Assembly (NCBI GenBank): GCA_023389135.1
Contig: JAEWEX010000195.1
Span: 1-7,134 of the forward strand
Length of the DNA stretch: 7,134 nucleotides
Origin: Pseudomonadota bacterium
GTDB lineage: Bacteria > Pseudomonadota > Alphaproteobacteria > Rhizobiales > Methylopilaceae
Direction: 5' to 3'
The translations under genes and the position numbers were made by a program. Below, one piece after another: positions 1-7,077 of the stretch. Numbering within the stretch: position 1 is the first letter of the stretch; every line of letters begins with the position of its first letter. Below the pieces are notes generated by a model, which was not told the DNA's origin, searched no databases, and worked only from the letters and a program-made list of their open reading frames with translations.

Positions 1-1
1 G

Positions 2-1911
<1,910 letters not shown>

Positions 1912-1915
<4 letters not shown>

Positions 1916-1923
1916 GAACTCAG
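1912..1923. repeat. Small palindrome carrying both convergent stop codons
   Basis: CTGAG, then AA, then CTCAG forms a perfect 5-bp inverted repeat with a 2-nt centre. It contains the TGA of mccA (1913-1915) and, on the other strand, the TGA of dodecin (1922-1920). There is no T-tract and the loop is too tight for a standard intrinsic terminator, so a terminator role is doubtful. It may simply reflect two facing stop codons. Confidence 0.4.
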
Positions 1924-2135
1924 GGGTCGACGGCGCCGTCGAGCACGAAGGTCACCTTCAGGTTGACCCGGTATTCGGCGATCTTGCCGTTCTTGACCAC
2001 CACCTTCTGCTCCTGCACCCAGGCGCCCTCGACGTTCTTGAGCGTGCCGGATGCGCGGGAGATGCCCTGCATGATGGCGTCCTCGAAGCTCTTCGTGGAC
2101 GAGGCGGACAGTTCGATGACCTTGGCGACGGACAT
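1920..2135 (-). CDS. Dodecin family flavin-binding protein
   Basis: A 71-residue dodecin. Family members form hollow dodecamers that bind and store flavins (FMN, FAD, riboflavin or breakdown products) in the cytosol. Seen: the N-terminal strand SVAKVIELSASS, a helix with SFEDAIMQGISRA (about 16-28), the flavin-stacking Trp at residue 39 in GAWVQEQKV, and the C-terminal strand EYRVNLKVTFVLD. Start choice: the ATG at 2135-2133 has a strong ribosome site (GGGGAGG, about 7 nt upstream on the minus strand). An in-frame ATG at 2180 would add 15 Pro/Gly-rich residues unlike the family, so it is rejected. Residue 56 is Arg where characterised dodecins have the flavin-contacting Gln. The gene converges on mccA (4-bp gap) and is divergent from the DUF1489 gene. 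Confidence 0.93.
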   Translation of the reverse strand: MSVAKVIELSASSTKSFEDAIMQGISRASGTLKNVEGAWVQEQKVVVKNGKIAEYRVNLKVTFVLDGAVDP

Positions 2136-2271
2136 TGAAGCCTCCCCTGGCCGTGGACAGGGTGATCCCCGTCCTTGCAACCGCAGGCTAGGCGCGCCAG
2201 ATCGGGCGGGTCAATGGCGGCCCGTCCCGTGCAGGGCCGGCCCCCGTCGCAGCGCCTGAACGGAACCCCGC
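2136..2271. promoter_or_regulatory. Divergent intergenic region, dodecin / DUF1489
   Basis: This 136-bp gap lies between two divergent start codons and must hold the dodecin promoter and probably that of the DUF1489 gene. I see the dodecin ribosome site (GGGGAGG, minus strand, next to 2135) but no convincing -35/-10 pair in this G+C-rich stretch. The DUF1489 gene has only a weak GGA-type ribosome site. Confidence 0.4.
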
Positions 2272-2706
2272 ATGCCCCTTCACATCCAGAAGCTCTGCGT
2301 CGGCGTGGACAGCGTCGAGGACCTGGCGGCCTGGATCGAGCGGCGCATGGCCGACCGCGAGCGCCGCGGGCAACCGCGCGAATACGTCCACACCACCCGC
2401 ATGGCGCCCAAGCGCGTCGCCGAGGTGCTCGACGGCGGCTCGCTCTACTGGGTCATCAAGGGCGCGATCCAGGCGCGGCAGGCCATCACCGACCTGCGCC
2501 TCGTCAAGGACGCCGACGGAACCGGCCGCTGCGAGATCGTGCTGGAGCCCGAACTGGTGCGCACGGAGCAGCGCCCGCGCCGTCCCTTCCAGGGATGGCG
2601 CTACCTGCCCGGCCCGGACGCGCCGCGCGACCTGCGGACGCTGGACGGCGCGGACGACCTGCCGCCGCACCTGGTCCAGGAGCTGCGCGAACTCGGGCTG
2701 ATGTAG
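2272..2706 (+). CDS. DUF1489 family protein
   Basis: A 144-residue soluble protein that I recognise as DUF1489, a family found mainly in alphaproteobacteria with no assigned function. Seen: the opening MPLHIQKLCVGVDSVEDLAAW, the motif HTTRMAPKR (about 40-48), GGSLYWVIKG (about 55-64), repeated basic/acidic patches, and the C-terminal PFQGWRYL block (about 104-111). There are no membrane segments or signal peptide. Length matches the family. The ATG at 2272 begins exactly at the family's conserved N-terminus; its ribosome site is weak. It is transcribed away from dodecin and faces a small minus-strand ORF downstream. Product identity is by family resemblance only; no activity is inferred. Confidence 0.85.
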   Translation: MPLHIQKLCVGVDSVEDLAAWIERRMADRERRGQPREYVHTTRMAPKRVAEVLDGGSLYWVIKGAIQARQAITDLRLVKDADGTGRCEIVLEPELVRTEQRPRRPFQGWRYLPGPDAPRDLRTLDGADDLPPHLVQELRELGLM

Positions 2707-2721
2707 ATTGGGGCGCCGGCG

Positions 2722-2847
2722 CTACCGCGCGGCGAGCATTGCGGGGTCGATCCCGCCAGCGACATAGAGTGCGAAGGCTGCGGCCGCGAACACGCCGAGC
2801 GTGCGGGCGGCGACCTTCCAGCAAGAGCACTGACGCGCCACTGCCAT
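2722..2847 (-). CDS. Putative 41-residue single-helix membrane protein
   Basis: A short minus-strand ORF with an ATG at 2847-2845 and a TAG at 2724-2722. It has a good ribosome site: AGGGA ends 6 nt before the ATG. The encoded 41 residues begin with a short polar part containing Cys7, Cys9 and Trp10 and two basic residues (Lys11, Arg15), then a hydrophobic stretch of about 14-16 residues (LGVFAAAAFALYVAGG), then a short tail IDPAMLAAR. The positive-inside rule would put the N-terminus in the cytosol. An A+T-rich patch 75-100 bp upstream could hold its promoter. I recognise no family. It could be chance, since high-G+C DNA yields many Ala-rich ORFs; the ribosome site, membrane segment and position inside an otherwise empty 300-bp gap favour a real gene. 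Confidence 0.42.
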   Translation of the reverse strand: MAVARQCSCWKVAARTLGVFAAAAFALYVAGGIDPAMLAAR

Positions 2848-2920
2848 GATCAATCCCTGGAAAGAGCCCGAAGGCGGAGAAGGGGCGGCTGATTCCGGTC
2901 CCCATCACAGGGCAAATCGC

Positions 2921-2939
2921 TTAACAGTTCGCTAACCAT
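2921..2939. promoter_or_regulatory. CtrA-like binding site
   Basis: TTAA, seven bases, then CTAACCAT. The alphaproteobacterial cell-cycle regulator CtrA binds TTAA-N7-TTAA(C), and half-sites often continue as TTAACCAT. This differs from the consensus by one base in the second half (C for T). It is in the only A+T-rich patch of the divergent gap, 68 bp before the DUF599 start and 74 bp upstream of the small minus-strand ORF, so it could act on either. Seen: the motif. Inferred: the regulator. Confidence 0.35.
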
Positions 2940-3006
2940 AGAACAAGCGCCGGCGGGCGCGACATTCGCAGCAGGGTGAACGACCGGTGGACGGGGCCGC
3001 GCAGAC

Positions 3007-3684
3007 ATGACGGACTTCACCCTGCTCGACCTTGCGGCCGTCGCCGTGTTCCTCGGCGCCTGGATCGCTTATCACCTGCTGACCGAGGTTTCCAGTCTGC
3101 GGGCACGCTCGCTCAACGCCGCCATGGACCGGTTCCGGGCCGAGTGGATGGAGGAGATGGTCGGCCGCGACGTGCGCATCGTCGACACGCAGATCATGGC
3201 GAGCCTGCAGAACGGCGCGGCGTTCTTCGCCTCCACCTCGATCTTCGCCATCGGCGGCTCGCTGGCGGCGCTGGGCGCCACCGACACGGCGCTGGAGGTG
3301 TTCGCCACCCTGCCCTACGCGCCGGCGACCACCGGCGGCGCCTACGACGCCAAGGTGCTCGGCCTCACCGCGATCTTCGTCTACGCCTTCTACAAGTTCG
3401 GCTGGTCATACCGGCTGTTCAACTACGCCGCCATCATGATCGGGGCGGCGCCCCCGGCGACCGAAGCCGGCACCACGCGCGCCCGCGAGGCCGCCGCCCG
3501 AGCCGGCCGCATGAACGCGGTGGCCGGCCGGCATTTCAACCGCGGCCTGCGGGCGTTCTTCTTCGCGCTGGCCTATCTCGGCTGGTTCGCCGGCCCCTGG
3601 GTTCTGATGGCCACCACGGCCTGCGTGCTGGTGGTGCTGCTGCGGCGCCAGCTCGCCTCGGATTCTCTGGCCGTGGCGGGGTGA
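3007..3684 (+). CDS. DUF599 family integral membrane protein
   Basis: A 225-residue inner-membrane protein that I recognise as DUF599, of unknown function. Seen: hydrophobic segments at about residues 6-25, 70-90, 116-146 and 182-212, consistent with four helices; the conserved polar loop RIVDTQIMASLQNGAAFFASTS (about 57-78); and the block FYKFGWSYRLFNYAAIMIGA (about 128-147) that marks the family. A cytosolic Arg/Ala-rich loop (about 155-180) separates the last two helices. Length is typical. The ATG at 3007 begins just before the first helix; the ribosome site is not strong. A CtrA-like site lies 68 bp upstream. It is followed by a 151-bp gap before the hicAB cassette. Confidence 0.87.
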   Translation: MTDFTLLDLAAVAVFLGAWIAYHLLTEVSSLRARSLNAAMDRFRAEWMEEMVGRDVRIVDTQIMASLQNGAAFFASTSIFAIGGSLAALGATDTALEVFATLPYAPATTGGAYDAKVLGLTAIFVYAFYKFGWSYRLFNYAAIMIGAAPPATEAGTTRAREAAARAGRMNAVAGRHFNRGLRAFFFALAYLGWFAGPWVLMATTACVLVVLLRRQLASDSLAVAG

Positions 3685-3809
3685 GGAGCGGCGACACTCC
3701 GTGGCATGACGCTCGGCCTCAGCCTGCAGACGTCCTGGAATAAAGCCGGATCGTCCCGGCATGATCGGCGCATGGCAGAGGGATTGCAGCAATGGCTGAA
3801 CCAGAGCTT
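3685..3809. other. Intergenic gap before hicAB
   Basis: No gene is seen here. The only structure is a 5-bp inverted repeat, GCCGG and CCGGC with a 6-nt loop (3745-3760), without a T-tract. The hicAB promoter should lie in this gap or overlap the operator, but no pair of -35/-10 boxes with normal spacing stands out. A+T content rises from about 3770 onward. Confidence 0.35.
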
Positions 3810-3835
3810 GATATCTTGTTTAGATACCAGATATC
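3810..3835. promoter_or_regulatory. Palindromic operator of hicAB
   Basis: A 26-bp imperfect inverted repeat matches at 10 of 13 positions per arm. The outer arms are GATATCT and AGATATC, with inner matching GT/AC bases; a third GATACC copy lies at 3823-3828. It ends on the base before the hicA ATG (3836). Known of the family: HicB antitoxins with a ribbon-helix-helix domain bind palindromes in their own promoters and repress hicAB. Inference: this is the HicB site and transcription starts within or very near it. Confidence 0.6.
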
Positions 3836-4090
3836 ATGAACTCCAAGCATCGGAGGGTCTTGGCTGCGGTTTTTCAGGATCCGCTCCGCCCGGATGTCAG
3901 ATGGTCGGATATCGAGGCGCTGCTCGCGGCCTGCGGAGCCGAGATTTCGGAGGGTTCAGGCTCCCGGATACGAATTCTGCTGGCAGGGCACGAGGCCGTG
4001 TTTCACCGGCCGCATCCGCGGCCCACGACGGACAAGGGCGCGCTGAAGTCGGTGCGACGCTTTCTGACGAACGCAGGAGTGAAACCGTGA
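3836..4090 (+). CDS. hicA: HicA-family toxin (mRNA interferase-like)
   Basis: An 84-residue protein that I recognise as the longer HicA variant found in type II toxin-antitoxin pairs; classic HicA toxins cleave mRNA. Seen: the start MNSKHRRVLAAVF, the WSDIEALLAACGAEI segment (23-37, helix then strand), GSGSRIRI (40-47), FHRPHPRP (56-63) and the C-terminal helix KSVRRFLTNAGVKP (71-84). Classic HicA has a catalytic His after Gly-Ser in the second strand; here that place reads Ser-Arg, while His57 and His60 lie in the next strand. The ATG at 3836 matches the family N-terminus but has no clear ribosome site because the operator abuts it. Its TGA overlaps the hicB start by 4 bp (GTGA), so the pair is translationally coupled. 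Base composition is lower in G+C than the flanking genes, suggesting transfer. Confidence 0.82.
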   Translation: MNSKHRRVLAAVFQDPLRPDVRWSDIEALLAACGAEISEGSGSRIRILLAGHEAVFHRPHPRPTTDKGALKSVRRFLTNAGVKP

Positions 4091-4413
4091 CAGTCCTCAC
4101 CCACAAGGGCTATGTCGGGATCGTCGAGGCAGACGCCGAGGCTGGCCTGTTCCACGGAGAGGTCGCCAATACACGGGCCGTGCTGACATTCTCCGGCCGC
4201 TCGTTCGACGAACTGCATAGCGCATTCGCGGAAACGATCACCGACTACGAGGCCTGGTGCGCCGAACGCGGCGTGACGCCGGAAAAGCCCTATTCGGGGA
4301 AGTTCATGTTCCGCAGCACGCCGGAACTCCACCGGCGGATCGCCGCCGCCGCCGCGCGCGAGGGCAAGAGCATCAATGCCTATGTCGCGTCGGTCCTCGA
4401 CCGCGCGAGCTGA
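4087..4413 (+). CDS. hicB: HicB-family antitoxin with ribbon-helix-helix domain
   Basis: A 108-residue antitoxin partner of HicA. Seen: an N-terminal HicB fold (HKGYVGIVEADAEAGLFHGEVAN, 6-28), the FSGRSFDELHSAFAETITDYEAWC helix region (35-58), and a C-terminal ribbon-helix-helix DNA-binding part (KFMFRSTPELHRRIAAAAAREGKSINAYVASVLDR, 72-106). The first part should bind and block the toxin; the second should bind the operator at 3810-3835. Start choice: GTG at 4087, overlapping the hicA stop, with AGGAG at 4075-4079, 7 nt upstream. The frame is open much further upstream, through hicA, but that is a shadow reading. The TGA ends at 4413, and the convergent thiolase stop begins on the next base. 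Confidence 0.88.
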   Translation: MTVLTHKGYVGIVEADAEAGLFHGEVANTRAVLTFSGRSFDELHSAFAETITDYEAWCAERGVTPEKPYSGKFMFRSTPELHRRIAAAAAREGKSINAYVASVLDRAS

Positions 4414-5610
4414 CTATCCCATCCGCTCCACGGCCACGGCGGTCGCCTCGCCGCCGCCGATGCACAGGCTCGCCACGCCGCGCTTCAGGCCGTGCCTCTC
4501 CAGCGCCGCCAGCAGCGTCACCAGGATGCGCGCCCCCGACGCCCCGATCGGGTGCCCGAGCGCGCAGGCGCCGCCATTGACGTTCACCCGCTCATGGTCG
4601 AGGCCGAGCTCGCGCATGGCCGCCATGGCGACCACGGCGAACGCCTCGTTGATCTCGTAGAGGTCCACGTCTGCCGCGGACCATCCGGTCTTGCTGAACA
4701 CCGCCTTCATCGCCCCGACGGGAGCGGTGGTGAACCAGGCCGGCGCCTGGGCGTGGCTGGCGGTCGCGACGATCCGCGCCAGCGGCGCGATCCCCCGCCG
4801 CTCGGCCTCGGACGCCCGCATCAGCACCAGCGCCGCGCCGCCGTCGGAGATCGACGAGGAGTTGGCGGCCGTCACCGTGCCGTCCTTGCGGAACGCCGGC
4901 TTCAGCCCGGGGATTTTCGAGGGATCGGCCTTGGCGGGCTGCTCGTCGCGCGTGACGGTGACGGCGCCCTTGCGGCTTTCCACCGTGACCGGCGCGATCT
5001 CGGCGGCGAAGCTGCCGTCCTCGCCGGCGCGGCGCGCCCGCGTCAGGCTCTCGATGGCATAGGCGTCCTGCGCCTCGCGGGTGAACTGGTAGTGCTGCGC
5101 CGTGTCCTCGGCGAAAGTGCCCATCAGGCGGCCCTTGTCATAGGCGTCCTCGAGGCCGTCCAGAAACATGTGATCGATCACCTGGCCGTGGCCGAGCCGC
5201 ATGCCGCCGCGCGCCTTGGGCAGCAGGTAGGGGGCGTTGGTCATGGACTCCATGCCGCCCGCCACCACGATCTCGCCCGGCCGCGCATGCAGCCCGTCAT
5301 GGGCCAGCATCACGGTCTTCATGCCCGAGCCGCACATCTTGTTGACAGTGGAGCACGGCACGCTGTCGGGCAGCCCCGCGCCGAGGGCGGCCTGGCGGGC
5401 CGGAGCCTGCCCCTGCCCCGCCGTCAGCACGCAGCCCATCAGCACCTCGCCGACCTGGTCCGCCGCCACGCCCGCGCGCTCCAGCGCCGCGCGGATCGCC
5501 ACGGCGCCCAGTTCGGGCGCGGTGCGTGCGGAGAGATCGCCCTGGAAGCCGCCCATGGGCGTGCGCGCCGCGCCGACGATGACGATGGGGTCGGTACCGT
5601 TGACGGCCAT
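4414..5610 (-). CDS. Acetyl-CoA C-acyltransferase (thiolase)
   Basis: A 398-residue thiolase, a cytosolic enzyme that joins two acetyl-CoA or cleaves 3-ketoacyl-CoA. Seen: the N-terminal IVGAARTPMGGFQG (11-24); the acyl-accepting Cys93 in STVNKMCGSGMK; NEAF (321-324); GGACALGHPIGASGAR (346-361) with catalytic His353; and the second active Cys383 in CIGGGEAT. All catalytic residues are present and the length is normal. The closest type is acetoacetyl-CoA thiolase (AtoB/PhaA-like), but the chain-length preference cannot be read from sequence, so no symbol is given. The ATG at 5610-5608 has GGAGG 5 nt upstream on the minus strand. It is divergent from the DUF3253 gene (62-bp gap). It could take the acetoacetyl-CoA derived from leucine catabolism, which would suit the mccA gene in the window, though they are not co-transcribed. 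Confidence 0.93.
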   Translation of the reverse strand: MAVNGTDPIVIVGAARTPMGGFQGDLSARTAPELGAVAIRAALERAGVAADQVGEVLMGCVLTAGQGQAPARQAALGAGLPDSVPCSTVNKMCGSGMKTVMLAHDGLHARPGEIVVAGGMESMTNAPYLLPKARGGMRLGHGQVIDHMFLDGLEDAYDKGRLMGTFAEDTAQHYQFTREAQDAYAIESLTRARRAGEDGSFAAEIAPVTVESRKGAVTVTRDEQPAKADPSKIPGLKPAFRKDGTVTAANSSSISDGGAALVLMRASEAERRGIAPLARIVATASHAQAPAWFTTAPVGAMKAVFSKTGWSAADVDLYEINEAFAVVAMAAMRELGLDHERVNVNGGACALGHPIGASGARILVTLLAALERHGLKRGVASLCIGGGEATAVAVERMG

Positions 5611-5672
5611 GCTTGCCTCCGTGGGTCGCGCGATGCTTCTGTCGCGCCACCAACAGGTAGCGGCGGAGCGTC
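5611..5672. promoter_or_regulatory. Divergent intergenic region, thiolase / DUF3253
   Basis: A 62-bp gap between two start codons. It holds the thiolase ribosome site (GGAGG on the minus strand, 5616-5620) and that of the DUF3253 gene (GGAG, 5665-5668). Both promoters must be here or inside the facing genes; no clear -35/-10 pair is visible. Confidence 0.4.
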
Positions 5673-5948
5673 ATGACTTCCAGAGCGTCCAAAGGCGAAG
5701 ACCCCGCCGAGGCGGCGATCCTCGAACTCGCCGGCGCCCGCGGCGCGGGCAAGACCATCTGCCCCAGCGAAGCCGCCCGCGCGCTGGCCGGCGACGACCC
5801 CGCCTTCCAGCGCCACATGCCGGCCGTGCGCCGCGCGGCGGTCAGGCTCGCCACCGAGGGGCGGCTGGTCATCACCCGCAAGGGCAAGGCCGTGGACCCG
5901 CAGGACTTCAAGGGCGTCTACCGGCTGGGTCTGCCGGCGGAGGAGTGA
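5673..5948 (+). CDS. DUF3253 family small protein
   Basis: A 91-residue soluble protein that I recognise as DUF3253, probably a winged-helix-like fold but of unknown function. Seen: AAILELAGARGAGKTICPSEAARALAG (about 13-39), the FQRHMPAVRRAAVRLATEGRLVITRKGKAVDP block (about 45-76) and a terminal FKGVYRLGLP (about 79-88), all matching the family in order and length. The ATG at 5673 has GGAG 4 nt upstream. The GxxxxGKT string in the first block looks like a P-loop but belongs to the family's usual ArgGxGKTICPSE motif. Its stop is 19 bp before a palindromic tandem array that may shape the 3' end of its transcript. Confidence 0.85.
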   Translation: MTSRASKGEDPAEAAILELAGARGAGKTICPSEAARALAGDDPAFQRHMPAVRRAAVRLATEGRLVITRKGKAVDPQDFKGVYRLGLPAEE

Positions 5949-5967
5949 TCCCTCACGCCCCGGCAGG

Positions 5968-6584
5968 AACCTCCGTCATGCGACGGATTGACCGGAGCCT
6001 CCGGCTTGCACGCCTCTCCCGAGCCGAAAGCTGGACCGTCCGGTCAAGCCGGACGGTGACGGCGGCGGGGCGGGCAGCGTTCAGAAAAATCCCCGCAACC
6101 ACCGTCGTGCTCCGGCTCGACCGGAGCCTCCAGCTTGCACGGCTCTCCCGGGACGAAAGCTGGACCGTCCGGTCGAGCCGGACGGTGACGGCGGCGGGCG
6201 GGCAGCGTTCAGGAAAATCCCCGAAACCACCGTCGTGCTCCGGCTTGACCGGAGCATCCAGCTTGCACGTCTCTCCCGGGACGAAAGCTGGATCGTCCGG
6301 TCGAGCCGGACGGTGACGGCGGCCGGGCGGGCAGCTTTTCAGGAAAAGCCCCGCAACCTCGGTCATGCTCCGGCTCGACCGGAGCATCCAGCTTGCACGT
6401 CTCTCCCGAGCCGAAAGCTGGACCGTCCGGTCGAGCCGGACGGTGACGGCGGCCGGGCGGGCAGCGTTTCAGGAAAATCCCCGCAACCTCCGTCATGCTC
6501 CGGCTTGACCGGAGCATCCAGCTTGCACGCCTCTCCCGGGCCGAAAGCTGGACCGTCCGGTCGAGCCGGACGGTGACGGAGGTT
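5968..6584. repeat. Tandem array of five ~130-bp palindromic (REP/RIME-like) units
   Basis: Five head-to-tail copies begin at 5968, 6097, 6225, 6355 and 6485, with periods of 129, 128, 130 and 130 bp; the last is a 100-bp core without the spacer. Each begins AACC(T/A)C(C/G)GTC and contains three inverted repeats: arms ATGCTCCGG and CCGGAGCAT round a 5-nt loop; CCAGCTT and AAGCTGG about 20 nt apart; and ACCGTCCGG and CCGGACGGT round a TCGAG/TCAAG loop. The first and third hairpins are inverted relatives of each other. A conserved ~30-bp spacer with GCAGCGTTTCAGGAAAATCC-like sequence separates cores in copies 1-4. Copy 1 has a damaged first hairpin. The array fills the gap between two convergent genes (ends 5948 and 6595). 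The design resembles rhizobial RIME and Brucella Bru-RS intergenic elements; that assignment is from memory of the families. No real coding is expected here. Confidence 0.88.
6485..6584. repeat. Intact terminal copy of the palindromic element
   Basis: This 100-bp copy is the only one with a perfect outer inverted repeat: AACCTCCGTCA at 6485-6495 and TGACGGAGGTT at 6574-6584. Inside it the three hairpin arms listed for the array all pair. It is probably closest to the unexpanded ancestral element. It ends 10 bp before the stop of the minus-strand ydcF-like gene. Confidence 0.75.
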
Positions 6585-6594
6585 GTCGGGCCGC

Positions 6595-7077
6595 TCAGGG
6601 CCCGGGCACCAGCGCGTCGATGCGGCCCGTCACGCGATAGGCGGCAAGTCCGATCCATTCGCGCACGGCGATGTCGACGCGCCGCAGTCCGCCCCCGACC
6701 GAGGCGAACGGCCGCGTCGCGTCAGCCCAGCCCCGGGTGCGGAAGTCGACCGGGTAGGCCTCCACCGGAAATCCGGCTGCGCGGAAGCAGCCGACCGAGC
6801 GCGGCATGTGGTAGGCGGAGGTGACCAGCAGCCAGCGCTCGCCCGCCTGCGGCTTCGCCACCGCATGCGACAGCGTGGCGTTTTCCACCGTGTTGCGCGA
6901 GCGGTCCTCCAGCTCGATGCGGCCGGGATCGATGCCGAAGCTCGCGAACATGCGGGCCGCCGTCTCCGCCTCGTTGGCGCCGTCGTAGAACAGCTGTCCC
7001 GAGCCGCCGGAGAACAGGATGCGCGCCCCGGGATGCCGCCGCCACCAGCTCCCTAGTGCGAAGAAGCTTTTATACAA
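6595..7077 (-). pseudogene. YdcF/DUF218 family protein, 5'-truncated
   Basis: Encodes the C-terminal two thirds of a YdcF-like (DUF218) protein, a family usually anchored in the inner membrane and linked, where studied, to envelope or cofactor-related roles. Seen (numbered from a TTG at 7077): WWRRHPGARILFSGGSG (11-27), EAETAARMFASFGIDPGRIELEDRSRNTVENA (36-67), WLLVTSAYHMPRSVGCFRAAGFPVEAYPVDFRT (82-114) and a C-terminal REWIGLAAYRVTGR. Missing: the usual first ~100 residues with membrane helices and the VVLGGG-type strand. Family similarity stops near residue 9-11 (about 7050); the DNA beyond is A+T-rich, with an in-frame TAA one codon before the TTG and no ribosome site. It could be translated from the TTG, but more likely this is a gene broken by an insertion or rearrangement. 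Confidence 0.68.

Noticed and set aside
2713..2722. GCGCCGGCGC palindrome after the DUF1489 gene as a terminator
   Set aside because: It has no T-tract, and such short G+C palindromes are expected by chance at this composition.
2846..2935. 29-codon plus-strand ORF starting inside the CATGAT shared with the small minus-strand ORF
   Set aside because: It has no ribosome site, no recognisable fold or hydrophobic segment, and its end runs into the CtrA-like site.
3706..4086. Upstream in-frame extension of hicB
   Set aside because: The frame is open by chance through hicA. HicB homology begins at the GTG at 4087, which has AGGAG upstream and overlaps the hicA stop.
4492..5676. 394-codon plus-strand frame opposite the thiolase
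   Set aside because: It is rich in Arg, His, Gly and Ala with no family motif, and its strand partner is an intact thiolase.
5709..5760. Walker A-like GxxxxGKT in the DUF3253 protein
   Set aside because: The string is part of the family's conserved motif before ICPSE. The protein is 91 residues with no Walker B or nucleotide-binding fold, so ATP or GTP binding is not claimed.
5237..6316. Long plus-strand open frame across the thiolase antisense strand and the repeat array
   Set aside because: It is antisense to a thiolase with complete catalytic motifs and then runs through the palindromic repeats; its Arg/Ser-rich product shows no family motif. Open frames on both strands are common in DNA this rich in G+C.
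5968..6584. CRISPR array
   Set aside because: Units are ~130 bp with conserved rather than unique spacers, and no cas gene is present.
5953..6658. Repetitive Arg/Ser/Pro-rich open frames within the tandem array on both strands
   Set aside because: They repeat because the 130-bp DNA unit repeats. They lack ribosome sites and change frame as unit length shifts between 128 and 130.
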